Part shown: positions 36,461 to 47,917 of the stretch, in pieces
Layout: every line of letters starts with the position of its first letter
Numbering within the stretch: the first letter of the stretch is position 1
Assembly: GCA_947846985.1 (NCBI GenBank)
Contig: CANTUZ010000014.1
Span: forward strand, 5,830,485-5,894,484
Direction: 5' to 3'
Length of the DNA: 64,000 bases
Source: Fratercula arctica
Lineage: Eukaryota; Chordata; Aves; Charadriiformes; Alcidae
Made by a program: the position numbers and the translations under genes
Notes under the pieces: generated by a model
Told to the model about the DNA's origin: nothing
The model's input: only the letters and a program-made list of their open reading frames with translations
Databases searched by the model: none

Positions 36461-39219
36461 CGTCATCTAAAAGGGAGGGCCCTGTAAAATAAAAGGCATT
36501 TAAAAATATCAGTTGTTGTGACCTTAAATTATAATATAAGTAAGCTTAGCTATCACCTAGGAAGAACCTGGCCAATTTAGGAGGTGCAGCAGAATCTTCT
36601 CAGTCCCAGCCTGCACCTAGATGGGCTCTGGGCACTCACACAGCTCCCTTCCCCACAACTGCTATTGCAGTGTCCATGTGGCCGTTACTTCCCAATGTCT
36701 ACAGATTTACGGCTGTTTGCACTCTCTGGCCTGACACCCCTCATCCCTTGTGGTTCTCCTGCCGAGAGGGACAAAGTCAATGTCAGGCTGGTGGACGAAG
36801 ACACATGACATACACGTAAGGTGGGAACTAGTATGGTTCAGCTAGAGTGATTCTGCTGCATGAAAAGTACCAGCCTTGAGGAAGAACTACGTGAGAGCCA
36901 AGTAGTTTCACACTGACTCTGGCCATGCAAAAAATATCCAGCAGCGTAGCTGGGAACAGCAGAGTGGCATCTTTGCCATCTAAAGCTCACTACCATCTAT
37001 GTTTAAATATTTTAAATAGTTTTTTCCTTTTTACCCACAGCAGAAGTTTGACCTGCAGTTAGAAGTCAGTTTTACGTGTCAACCTTTGCCTTTTATTTCT
37101 TTAACAAATGTTTTTAACACTTTTTTTAGCATATATTACCTTCTTCCAACCTTTGTATGGGGTCGTCTGGAAGGGAGAACTAAGCAGAACAGATCAGAAA
37201 TAATGATTCCATTTTCTGAGTCTGTTCTCACAAAAGCCTAATTGTCAGTAAATTGAGGATCCTTTAAATTCAGAAGAAAATTTTGCTGTTCACAGCGTAG
37301 ACCTGGGGCTGTGTGCTGGAGGGAATTTATGCCAAGCTTGTGTCTTCTCTGGTACAAAACAAAAAGTGTAGGTGTTTTATAATGTAGCCAGTCAAACAAA
37401 AGTGGTGGTTTCCCAAACATTGGTGAGGATACTTGTGAAAAAGGAGACATGTCAAAGGCAAGAGCAAGCAATGTCAGAGCCCATCCTCTGGCTCCTCTCA
37501 TGGGTTCCTTGGGTATTGCACTTTGCCTCCAGCTCGTGTTCCAGAAGGGCACGAGGCTGCTCTCAGCCCTTTGTCATGCCTACCTACCATGGATGGCTTT
37601 GATGTTGAGGGCATGGGCCTAACTGACTATGGCTAATCACTGAATTCTTGTTTGATATGAAGAAACTAAGAAATACAAGAGGATTCCAATAATACCTTAC
37701 CTTTCTTTTTCTGTTTAGAGATACTCCAGAGAACTGCCAAGGTCAAGAGGCTGTTTGAGACTGCCAGAACTATTAGTGAAATGGATGGCGAAGACCAACC
37801 TGCATTTTTTTTCAAAATAATTGTATTTAGTATTTCATGCAAGTAGAATTAAGTGGATCATCCAGTCTCTTAGGCGGCTCAAAAGAACTTCATTTTTGGA
37901 ATGTGCTCATGAATTACTGTCTTTGTCACAAAGGACCCCAGGAATCATGTGACTAGAGGCATATACAGCATTTCTGCTTCAGAAAATGACACAGATCAAA
38001 GGAAGAACCATCTTACAAGCTCTGTTTTCGTTTCTAAGATAAATGTGGAAAACATAGCAGTGGAAAGCATATTTCATGCAAACTGTTCTAAAGAAGAAAA
38101 AGGACTCAGAAGTGAAAGAGATGAAGGATTTGTGATCAGCCTCTTAACTGGGGAACCAGAGGTACTTTGAGAGTGCCAGAAGTGGACTTGGGTTGGTAAA
38201 CTTCTCTGCCCAATGATCTAGGGTAGTATTTAAAGTGTATATTTAAAGAGAGAGAGAGACACACATATATATGTATGTGGAAAAGTATGGGAATGTGCTG
38301 GAAAGGGGAGGTATCCCTGCATCCCCTTGCTTCCCCAGCAGAGTTGCTCACTTCAAGGGAGGCAGGGTCGAGTGGGACAAAGGAAAGCCCAACAAGGCCT
38401 GGTCACAGCACAGTGCTCACACAAAGACTGAGCCGATCCCCCACCAGAGAATCCCAAGGCTAACCTTTCTTAGGTGCCCTGGGAGCCTCCTCTCACCCTG
38501 TCTAGACTCTACGCAGCATCCAGCAATGCCACACTAGTAGACAATAGTCTGCCCAAGGTACTGGAGGTCCCAGAGGGACCTCTGCAATGGGTGGATCAAG
38601 CAAGAGCTCACCCTTTATCTCCCCCGCCAAGCAAGGCCTGGACTGCTAGCACAGTGAGCCAGCCATGACAAATAAACATGAAGCATGGACTTACCTTGCA
38701 AAAAGCTGCAGTTAACTTCTGAAGCTACAAAAGAAGAGGAAGATGAGTGAGGGGGAACAGGATTCACAGATGTGCCACGTGGCCATTAGGGCCTGACGTC
38801 ACTTGTGCTCTGCCACTGCCTTCCCCACTGCCACTTCGTCAGGGAGGAGAGGAAACGGTCAAGAGTCCTGGTACTGACCGAGGTGATCCCAAACCTACAG
38901 CCCATTATGAATTCATAGGGAGCTGATAAGACACCAGGATGGGGGCCCAAGCATGTGCAAGGGACATCCTAAGAAAAGGGACAGAAACTCCAAATTCTGA
39001 TGGAAAACCACTACTCATCCTACCAGACCCTTCCCTTGGGTCTGGACCATGTCAACAACACTTCTGAATGGAGAGTTTCACCATGGTGGGGGGGGAAAGT
39101 ACCCAGGTGATAGAAGACACCTCATCAGAGGTAGGAGGCCTGGAAAACCATGCCAGTTAGTCTTCATAGTCTTCAAAGGGGTTGTCTCTTACCTTGTTTA
39201 TCCATGTTGCTCTGCTGTC
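36461..39219 (-). other. Orphan heptad-type exons of a BTN/BG-like gene
   Basis: Four short minus-strand units have a pyrimidine-rich AG acceptor, a GTAAG-type donor and phase 1-1 length: 39219-39193 (27 nt, reading GQQSNMDKQ); 38724-38695 (30 nt, or 24 nt from 38718; reading SEVNCSFLQ); 37733-37701 (33 nt, or 60 nt from 37760; reading LWSISKQKKK); 36481-36461 (21 nt, reading GPSLLDD). Size and phase match the cytoplasmic exons of BTN and BG genes such as those in genes A and B. No Ig, TM or B30.2 exon was found nearby on this strand. A decayed gene, a gene running into the gap, or chance splice sites all remain possible. Confidence 0.35.
38245..38278. repeat. Short GA/CA/TA microsatellite
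   Basis: AGAGAGAGAGAGACACACATATATATGTATG-like simple repeat of about 30 bp. Confidence 0.7.
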
Positions 39220-42200
39220 CTGTTATCCCTTTAACAAAAACATTGTTTGTTAGACCATTTTCCTTCTTTACTTGCAGGTAGGAAAAAAGAGCTCCCTGAG
39301 CACCTGCAAGTCGAGCTGCATGACTGGATCAGAGCCAGGATTGCTCCTTTCACAGTGACCTTCCTGATGATGCTCATGTCCCCGCGGAAAGTTGAGGAGT
39401 AGGAAAGGTGACAGCTAGCAGGAGGACCTGCTCGCAAGCCCAACATTTGCCTTTCCCATTCCTCCACATCCCACCACTTTGCCTAGGCAAGTACGTGAGG
39501 AAGGAAGCAGGCAGACCCTTGCTGCTTTGAGCCCAAATGGAAGCAGCAAATGCCAGGTCTTCCTTCTCTTCCATCTGGTGCGGACAGCATTTCTCCTGCC
39601 TCCCCAAGAACGCCTGTCTGCTCAAACGTGTTCCTCTCCTTCCTCAGCAGGCACTCTCACAGATAGGAAAGGCAAGGTAGCCTGCACTGAGCTCCAAGCA
39701 GCCGTGACCTGACTGGTCACATTGGACCAGGTCACATTGCTCACCCGGCTTTGTGGATTCCCACTAGGTTTGCTGTGCAAGTGGCCAAGCACTGATGGGA
39801 TGGCTCTGTTGGACCATCTGCTATTTCTTTGAGTGACAGAAAGGTATTGCGTCTCTTTATCCTGGAACAAGTCACGGGACTACTTGAAAGAGGTTTTCTT
39901 AATTGATAGAAAAAGGAATATACATAGGAAAAGGATGAGGGAACAAAACATTCTCATTCTTCCAGTCCGGAGCCAGATAGTCATCCTTTCTGATGTGCTG
40001 CAATGTAAGAGTCAGTGAAAGGTGGTAGAACAAAATCCTCAGTGAGGCCAAGTCCCACATCTCTCCTCTGTCCTTTAAACCTTGCGTTCCTTGTCACCCC
40101 CCATCTTTTCCGTGTCACCCCCTATCTCTTCCATGTCATCCAATGTCACATCAAAGGGAAACTCTGCCCATCTGATCACTTGTGCAGCACAGGAGACTTC
40201 TTGTATCTTCTTCTGTGTACCTTAGGCACACAAAGCATACCCTGAGGAATCGAGCTCCTGATATTAATAATTCTTCTTAGTTGCTGCCTGAAAATATTCA
40301 TAACAAGACTGTTCCTGACATCTTGGATACTGGGAATGACTCCTGGTAGCATTTGTAACATTAATCTCGGTACTAACGATGCAGAGCTGCTGAACTGCTC
40401 CACCACTGCATGAGAGTATGGATGATGCGCAGCTGCTGGTTGACGTAACTTTCACACCAAAGCCTACAGGTTCAGAAACTGGCCAATATTAAGGCAGGGT
40501 TTGACGAGCTGCTTCTGCAGAGGTAACTTTGACGCTACGTCTGACAGCTTCACCTGCACTGCTCTCAGCAGCACTTCTGATTTTTACAAGAAGGTCACTG
40601 TTAAAGCAGTATTTGGTTTCTGCAGGCTTCTATAGTCTGCCCACCCTTCCCTTTGTCACTTTTCTCTCCTCTTGATAGACTTGCTTTGTCACCAACATAA
40701 CGAGCCCCTCACACTGCATTTAATTTGCTGTGGAACAAGGCAGTCAGAAAACAGAAAACCCGTGTAAGGAAAGGCCCATGGGTTTGTGATTTGTAGTCAG
40801 TGCCAACTGTCAGAGTAAACCAGGCAGAATGAACACGTTTTTGTCAAGAGCAAATGCAATGATTGGGCTGGAAGAGAGATTCTCCTTTGCGGGCAGGTTC
40901 ACTGACACTACCACAATAATTGTCCTTTCCAGCACTTCCTCATAATTAGTACAGCGACAAGGAAAAGGCTAAGAGCTGGGTGTTGGCCGCGATCCTTTCA
41001 AGCCTTTATGGCTGCATCCACGAGAGGGACCTGGAGTGCCGTTTCTGAGCAGCGCAGCAGGTGCAGTGGGGCAGCCTCCTGTCTCCACCCCTCTCCTTTG
41101 CCCCACCACAGGTGGCCAAGGACATTGCAGGTGGCCATTTCAGGCAGCTGGACCCAGCCCTGAACAGTTTCATCTCCACTCAATCAGCTTCCTAAACTAG
41201 CTTACAGTGTGAACGCGGGATTGTTAATGGTTGCTGGTGCTCGCTACCTCCTGCTGGGGGTTGGATTGGTCCATAGGAGCTGCAGGGAGGGTTGGGATGA
41301 AAGCCGGCAGGAAGGGACCGTGTGATGAGGCCATCCTCAGCATCACAGCATTGCTGCTGCCAGCATTTACCGAGTGGCCAAACAGCACTGAAAATGGCCT
41401 TGTGAAGAATTATTTTTTTTCTACTATTTTAGCCTCCTGTAACTTGGGTATAGCAAGCGTAATTCCCTGCAGACTTGTCACAAAGGTTTACGTGACACTA
41501 ACGTGACAGGATCTCAGAGCAAAGTGGAAGGAACTGTACATGCTTTCACTCACAACTGGGACAGTTAAATGAAACTGGGATGCCAGGCAGATTCTGAAGC
41601 TCTTTGGTTTTTCTCCAGTTCCCTATAATCTTTTTCTCAGGGCATTTTGTATTGTCCTGTCTCCAAACCAGGGGGATAACATGGGCCCACCGTTTGTGTA
41701 ATATTCCAGTAGTGGTTTCAAGTAAGCAAGCTTCTTTGGGCTGCTTTCTCAACCTGGACACTTCCTCCACAAGCCCAGAGCCACAGGGAGCGCGTGCTTC
41801 ACAAGCAACTTTGTGCAGGTACACTAACCAAAACTACAGGAAGACTTCACAGCTTCACAGAGTTGCATACGCTAACGACTAAGCGGGCTGAAATATAAGA
41901 AGACAAGTTCTCCTAACTTATAAAAGTCTACTGCTTGCTCTGCATCTTGCTGAGAGTGCGACGTTTCACTTCTCTGCTACAGCAAAAGAGAAAGCAAGTT
42001 TGGAGCAGTTGCAGACTTTGCTGAAATCAGTGGGTTGCAAGCAGGAAGGAAGGGAAGGAGTATCATGGCCAAAACTCACCCGGGCTGCTGCTCCTCCACC
42101 TCAGGAAGGCAAGAGAGTCACGGACGGAGAGAAGGAGAAGAAAAGGCTGGCAGTCACGGGGTGCGGGAAGCACTGCAGGCAGGAAGCGCGTCCTTGGAGC

Positions 42201-42825
42201 ACAGGTGAAAGTGAACTCTTTGCTCCCGTTGTCATAATGGTTAATTTTTGAACCCATCTGTTTTTTAATTGGTCCTGAGTCCAGGTAGGTGCAAAGGTGA
42301 AAGGAAGTGAAGGGAGGGAGAGGGTTGGGTTTTTTTGCAGTGAAGCCATGGAATTGGTTTTGGACAGCCATGCAGGTTTCTGGGAAGAAGAGTGGTTATA
42401 GCTGATTGTGCTGAGCTCTTTCTTGTCGGATGATGTCACAGGGAAATAGAAGGAGTAGCTGCAACCTCTACTTTTCATCTTCTCTCCATCACAAGCATCA
42501 TTAAGCCATGGTTCATTAAAAAAATATAAATTAAAAAAGGTAAGCATTGCCATTTGAAGATTAGTTCAACGTGTTATATAGCATCCAGTCCCAGCCTTTG
42601 GGGAAGTGGGATGTACCTTTCTGCCCAGGCTCAACCATTGGCATGGAAAGGCAGGTTCCAATGCACAGGGGTCCCTAGTGAAACAGCAGCTTAATTTTAA
42701 CATGTGAAATCTGGAAAAATCATTCTGAACTTTGTGGTGCTCAGTGAGATGGTTTTCCCACCTCTCAACCATAGATCCATTCAGTTGCTGAGCACTGTGT
42801 TAATAATGAAAGAAAATTTCGTCGG
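39220..42825. other. Intergenic DNA, no gene recognised
   Basis: No domain-bearing exon was seen. Several open frames occur on the minus strand (for example 41824-41546 and 42553-42101), but none has a recognisable family signature. If the heptad units at 36.4-39.2 kb belong to a real gene, its upstream exons would be expected here or further right, and none was identified. Confidence 0.4.
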
Positions 42826-43937
42826 ATCATAGAATCACAGAATCATAGAACAGTTTGGGTTGGAAGGGTCCTTTAAAGGCCATCTAGTCCAACCCCCCTG
42901 AACTGAGAAGGGACATCTGCAACTAGATTATGGTGCTCAGAGCCCCGTCCAACCTCACCTTGAATGTTTCCAGGGACGGGGCATCTACCACCTCTCTGGG
43001 CAACCTGGGCCAGTGTTTCACCACCCTCATTGTATAAAATTTCTTCCTTATGTCTAGTCTAAATTTACACTCTTTTAGTTTAAACCATTACCCCTTCTCC
43101 TATTGCAACAGACCCTACTAAAAAGTCTGCCTGGAGCCTTCTCTTCTCCAGGCTGAACAACCCCAGCTCTCACAGCCCATCCTCAGAGGAGAGGGGCTCC
43201 AGCCCTCGGATCATCTTTGTGGCCCTCTGCTGGACCCGCTCCAACAGGTCCATGTCCTTCTTATGTTGGGGGCTCCAGAGCTGGACCCAGTACTCCAGGT
43301 GGGGTCTAATGAGAGCAGAGCCGAGGGGCAGAATCACCTCCCTCATCCTGCTGGCCATGCTGCTTTTGATTCAGCCCAGGATGCGATTGGTCTTCCGGGC
43401 TGCAAGCGTACATTGTTGGCTCATGTCCAGCTTTTCATCCACCAGGACCCCTAAGTCCTTCTGGGCAGAGCTGCTCTCCACCCCTTTTTCCCCCAGCCTG
43501 TATTGATATTGGGGGTTGCTCCGACCTAGGTCCAGGACCCTGAATTTGGCCTTGTTGAACCTCTTGAGGGTCACAAGGGCCCACTTTTCAAGCCTGTCAA
43601 GGTCCCTCTGGATGACATCCCATCCTTCTGTTTGTGTCAAGCGCATCACTCAGCTTGGTGTCGTTGGCAAACCAGCTGAGGGTGCACTCGATCCAACTGT
43701 CTATGTCACTGATGAAGGTATTGAATGGTACTGGTCCCAATAGAGACCCCTGAGGGACACCACTTGTCACCCCTCTCCACCTGTACATTGAGCCGTTGAC
43801 CCTCTGGAGGAGATCTTCCAACCAATTCCTCATCAACCAAACAGTCCACCCATCAATCCGTACCTCTCCAATTTGGAGAGCAGGATGTTGTGGGAGAAGG
43901 TGTCAAAGGCCTTACAGAAGTCCAGATAGACCACATG
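42826..43937 (-). mobile_element. CR1 LINE, 5'-truncated
   Basis: This is a minus-strand CR1 copy from the ATCATAGAATC tail (about 42826-42850) up to the RT motif equivalent to [11 protein letters not shown] at about 43900-43937. Frames 43836-43597 and 43649-43371 show [12 protein letters not shown] and the ANDTKL box, where FADD has become FAND, which inactivates the catalytic site. Several indels are present. Confidence 0.93.
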
Positions 43938-44067
43938 CGTAGCTCAGGTACATCTGTTACTCATTTCCACAAGGTAAAGAAACAGGTTAAGATAAATTAT
44001 TAAAATCCCAGCTACTGCTTCTGCATTGTGCAATAGCACATAACTCACTGAGTTAAAGCTGGCTGGG

Positions 44068-44403
44068 TGTCCTGGTTCCGGCAGGGACAGGGTTAAGTAT
44101 TCCATGCCATGTGAGCCACGCCCACCCTGAGATTAAAAGGAGGGAGGGGGCGAGCAGTCGGGTTGGGAGCGGGCTGGCGCGTCCCGGGGCCGGACCGGCG
44201 GGGAGCGGCGGTTCCGTATTCGCGTCTGTATATTTCTCTGTCGGTGTTATTGTTGTTGTTTTCTTGTTCCCTTTGCTGTTCTGTTAAACTGCCTTTGTCT
44301 CAACCCAAGAGTTTTGCCTTTTTCTTTTGATCCTTCCCGTACCGGGAAGCGCTGGGCGAGCGACACGTGGTTCTTTGTTGCCATCTGAGGCCAAACCACG
44401 ACA
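44068..44403 (+). repeat. 5' LTR of the ERV
   Basis: This runs from TGTCC to CGACA, 336 bp. A GATTAAAAGG element near 44132 may act as TATA. It differs from the 3' LTR at 44327 (T versus G) and 44350 (C versus T). Confidence 0.95.
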
Positions 44404-44411
44404 GTCCTTTT

Positions 44412-44429
44412 TGGTGCCCAACGTGGGGC
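44412..44429 (+). other. Primer binding site, tRNA-Lys type
   Basis: TGGTGCCCAACGTGGGGC lies 8 bp after the 5' LTR. It matches the 3' end of tRNA-Lys1,2 as used by other retroviruses, with one difference (TGGT instead of TGGC). Confidence 0.75.
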
Positions 44430-44506
44430 TCGAAGGGTTGAGACAACGACAGAATCCAACTAGAGCTTGAAAAAACGAATTTGTTAGGTAAATAGTCACG
44501 GTCACT

Positions 44507-46471
44507 ATGTTGCTTAGTTTGTTCTCATGGCTGTGTTATGTAAACTCCTATGTGTTTTATGCACTCCCTATGATGATATTTGTTACTTCTGGGAGGGGGA
44601 TGAGGATTATCATTTTGCTGTCCTGTGCAATATCGGCTTATGATATGATAACATCACTTGTTAGACGGTTATTTTGGGGCGTTTATGTGATATTGCTCTC
44701 CTGTCCGTACATTGGGCACCACCTCTCAGAATTCATTAATAATTACACCCAGTCTATGGGGGAAACAGGGGGGGACACTTTCCCCAGCTCTTTTGCCTCC
44801 CTTTTCTCCTTTGAGTCAGGTATGACAGCTTTTGAGAATTTTGAATATCCTTGGGATGCTCAAACCAGCATGTTCCTAGTGTTATGTTTGCTGAATATGT
44901 TCCAGGTCTCGTTTAGGGTTAAACAACTATTTAAGACTACCACCCAGAGATCTGCTCCAAGGCTGGACAGTCAGGGGTGGCATGGCAGGTGGGAGAACAT
45001 GGGCAGGTACTTAGAGAACTTCTCACCTCCAATGGTCTGGGACTTCACCCCTGAACAATTACAGGACCCTGATAGAATAGTAGAATATCTGAAGGGAAAA
45101 TGCTGTGGCTATTCTAGAGAGGCACAACTCACCGCACTGTGCTGGGCCCTGGCTAGTGTCTACCAGGCACTGCTCAGTACTATGCAGCACCCTCAGAAGA
45201 AAGAGACAGAGACCAGACCAGCAGGCGCTGCGGCCCCTGCGGCAGGCGCTGCGGTTGCTGTGGCCCCTGTGGCAGGTGCTGCTGCGATGGGCACTGCGGC
45301 TACTGCGACCCCTGCGACGGGCACTGCGGCTACTGCGACCCCGGTGACAGACACTGCTGCTGAACCAGGGAACCAACCCGTGCCAGTATTCATTGCCCCC
45401 ATACAAAAGAAGAAGTACACAAAGAAATCGGTTCGCATAGTAAGAGATGACGATGAACCAGGGCCATCACAAGGACAGGAGGAAGAGGCAGAACCAGAGA
45501 TAATTACCCGATCCCTATCCCTGAGTGAGCTGCGGGATATGCGAAAAGATTTTAGCCGACTTTCAGGCGAGCACATTGTCACCTGGCTGCTTCGGTGTTG
45601 GGATAATGGGGCCAGTAGCCTGGAATTAGAGGGTAGGGAAGCCAGGCAGTTGGGATCCCTGTCTAGGGAAGGCGGCATTGACAAGGCAATTGGAAAAAAG
45701 ACCCAAGCCCTCAGCCTCTGGAAGCGACTCCTGTCAGGCGTGAGGGAGAGGTACCCCTTCAGTGAAGATGTTGTATGCCAACCAAGCAAATGGACCACCA
45801 TGGAAAGAGGTATCCAGTACCTGAGAGAATTAGCCGTGCGGGAGATGATTTATTATGACTTGGACAACACAGACTTGCCCACGGACCCTGATGAGGTGCA
45901 CTGCACAAGGCCCATGTGGCGGAAGTTTGTACGGAGCGCACCATCGTCATATGCCAACTCACTGGCAGTAATGGAATGGAAAGGTGAAGAAGGACCAACG
46001 GTGGATGAGGTGGCTGGCCGGCTCCGGCAATATGAAGAAAGCCTCTCTTACCCCCTTGTCTCAGCTGTGGAGAAACTGTCCCGGAAGGTTCAGCAACTTG
46101 AAGAGAATATGTCCTACTCCCCACCTGTACGGGCCAGCATCTCAGCTATTAGAAGCAGACATTACCCCACTCAAGAGAGAGAGTACAAAGGGTACACACC
46201 ACGAGGCACCCTGTGGTTCTACCTGCGAGACCATGGAGAGGACATGAGGAAGTGGGATGGACAACCTACTTGGATCCTGCGGGCACGGGTACAGGAGTTG
46301 CAAGGAAGGACAACCACAAAAGGAGATCCCTCCAGGAAAAGTGCCGCCCCAGTTTCCAGTGGGCAGTTCCCCAGACAGACCATAAGGCCTGATCTTGCTT
46401 CTGATCCTCTTGAAGGAACCTCCAAGTCATTTCTGCAAGAAGTGAGTACCGGATACCATGACCAGTATTAG
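44507..46471 (+). CDS. ERV gag-like ORF with hydrophobic N-terminus
   Basis: This is a 654-codon open frame in the gag position, between the primer site and the protease. The first 75 residues contain about three hydrophobic segments (MLLSLFSWLCYV; IIILLSCAISAY; FWGVYVILLSC) and a further one lies near residue 125 (MFLVLCLLNMF). This is unlike the hydrophilic, myristoylated matrix of many retroviruses. An Ala/Thr/Pro-rich low-complexity block follows (residues about 240-285), then a charged segment and an alpha-helical C-terminal half that is probably capsid-like. No CCHC zinc knuckle was seen. The frame closes with TAG at 46469-46471, directly in phase with the protease frame. Assignment as gag rests mainly on position. 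Confidence 0.75.
   Translation: MLLSLFSWLCYVNSYVFYALPMMIFVTSGRGMRIIILLSCAISAYDMITSLVRRLFWGVYVILLSCPYIGHHLSEFINNYTQSMGETGGDTFPSSFASLFSFESGMTAFENFEYPWDAQTSMFLVLCLLNMFQVSFRVKQLFKTTTQRSAPRLDSQGWHGRWENMGRYLENFSPPMVWDFTPEQLQDPDRIVEYLKGKCCGYSREAQLTALCWALASVYQALLSTMQHPQKKETETRPAGAAAPAAGAAVAVAPVAGAAAMGTAATATPATGTAATATPVTDTAAEPGNQPVPVFIAPIQKKKYTKKSVRIVRDDDEPGPSQGQEEEAEPEIITRSLSLSELRDMRKDFSRLSGEHIVTWLLRCWDNGASSLELEGREARQLGSLSREGGIDKAIGKKTQALSLWKRLLSGVRERYPFSEDVVCQPSKWTTMERGIQYLRELAVREMIYYDLDNTDLPTDPDEVHCTRPMWRKFVRSAPSSYANSLAVMEWKGEEGPTVDEVAGRLRQYEESLSYPLVSAVEKLSRKVQQLEENMSYSPPVRASISAIRSRHYPTQEREYKGYTPRGTLWFYLRDHGEDMRKWDGQPTWILRARVQELQGRTTTKGDPSRKSAAPVSSGQFPRQTIRPDLASDPLEGTSKSFLQEVSTGYHDQY
45225..45365 (+). 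repeat. Coding minisatellite in gag-like ORF
   Basis: Imperfect repeats of 'gcactgcggctactgcgacccctgcgac'-like units encode an Ala/Thr/Pro run. Two adjacent units near 45290-45345 are almost identical. Confidence 0.8.
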
Positions 46472-47917
46472 AGGGGCCCTGCCTCCAGCCAGGTGGAGGA
46501 AAGGGACAACCAGGTTTATTGGACAGTGTGGATTCGATGGCCTGGCACATCAGACCCACAGGAGTATAAGGCTCTAGTGGACACAGGAGCACAGTGTACT
46601 CTGATACCATCAAGCTATAGAGGGGCAGAACCCATTTGTATTTCTGGGGTCACAGGGGGATCCCAAGAGTTGACTGTACTGGAGGCTGAAGTGAGCCTAA
46701 CTGGGAATGAGTGGCAAAAGCATCCCATTGTGACTGGCCCAGATGCTCCATGCATCCTTGGTATAGATTACCTCAGGAGAGGGTATTTTAAGGACCCAAA
46801 GGGGTATCGATGGGCCTTTGGCATAGCTGCCTTGGAGGCGGAGGAAGTTAAACAGTTGTCCACCTTGCCTGGTCTCTCGGAGGATTCTTCTGTTGTGGGG
46901 TTGTTGAGGGTCGAAGAACAGCAGGTGCCGATTGCTACCACAACGGTGCATCGGCGGCAATATCGCACTAACCGAGACTCTCTGATTCCCATCCATAAGC
47001 TGATTCGTCAACTAGAGGTTCAAGGAGTGATCAGTAAGACTCGCTCGCCTTTTAACAGTCCTATATGGCCGGTGCGAAAATCCAATGGAGAGTGGAGGCT
47101 AACTGTAGACTATCGTGGCCTGAATGAAGTCACGCCACCACTGAGCGCTGCTGTGCCGGATATGCTAGAACTCCAGTATGAACTGGAGTCTAAGGCAGCC
47201 AAGTGGTATGCCACGATTGATATAGCGAATGCATTTTTCTCAATCCCTTTGGCAGCAGAGTGCAGGCCACAGTTTGCTTTCACTTGGAGGGGCATCCAGT
47301 ACACCTGGAATCGACTGCCCCAGGGGTGGAAACACAGCCCCACCATTTGCCATGGACTGATCCAGACTGCACTGGAACAGGGTGAAGCTCCAGAACATCT
47401 GCAGTACATTGATGACATCATTGTATGGGGAAACACAGCTGAAGAAGTTTTTGAGAAAGGGGATAAAATAGTCCGAATCCTTCTGAAAGCTGGTTTTGCC
47501 ATAAAACGAAGTAAGGTCAAGGGACCTGCACAGGAGATCCAGTTCTTAGGAATAAAATGGCAAGATGGACGCCGCCAAATCCCAATGGATGTGATCAACA
47601 AAATAGCAGCTATGTCTCCACCAACTAGCAAAAAGGAAACACAAGCTTTCTTAGGCATTGTGGGTTTTTGGAGGATGCATATCCCAGATTACAGTCTGAT
47701 TGTAAGCCCTCTGTATCAAGTAACCCGGAAGAAGAACGATTTTAAATGGGGTCCTGAGCAACGACAAGCTTTTGAACAAATCAAACAGGAAATAGTCCAT
47801 GCAGTGGCCCTGGGGCCAGTCCGGGCAGGACAAGATGTGAAAAATATGCTCTACACCGCAGCCGGGGAGAATGGCCCTACCTGGAGCCTCTGGCAGAAGG
47901 CACCAGGGGAGACCTGA
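46472..47917 (+). pseudogene. ERV protease and reverse transcriptase (pol, 5' part)
   Basis: The frame is the same as the gag-like ORF and is entered after its TAG. That arrangement fits stop-codon readthrough, as in gammaretroviruses and some ERVL elements. An aspartic protease active-site motif LVDTGAQ lies near 46575. The RT fingers and palm follow, with LTVDYRGLN, the aspartate in ATIDIANAFF, LPQGWKHSP and the catalytic YIDD box near 47405. The connection region starts around 47560. The frame stops at TGA 47915-47917, before RNase H, although the same frame is open again immediately afterwards. The TGA is therefore read as a disabling nonsense change, and this is only part of pol. A first methionine at 46493 is not needed if readthrough is used. 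Confidence 0.88.

Noticed and set aside
41546..41824. 92-codon minus-strand frame proposed as an upstream exon of the heptad-exon gene
   Set aside because: No Ig cysteine spacing, no TM segment and no phase 1 splice boundaries.
42063..42553. Minus-strand 150-codon and 102-codon frames
   Set aside because: No family signature, no convincing splice sites and overlap of two frames; treated as chance.
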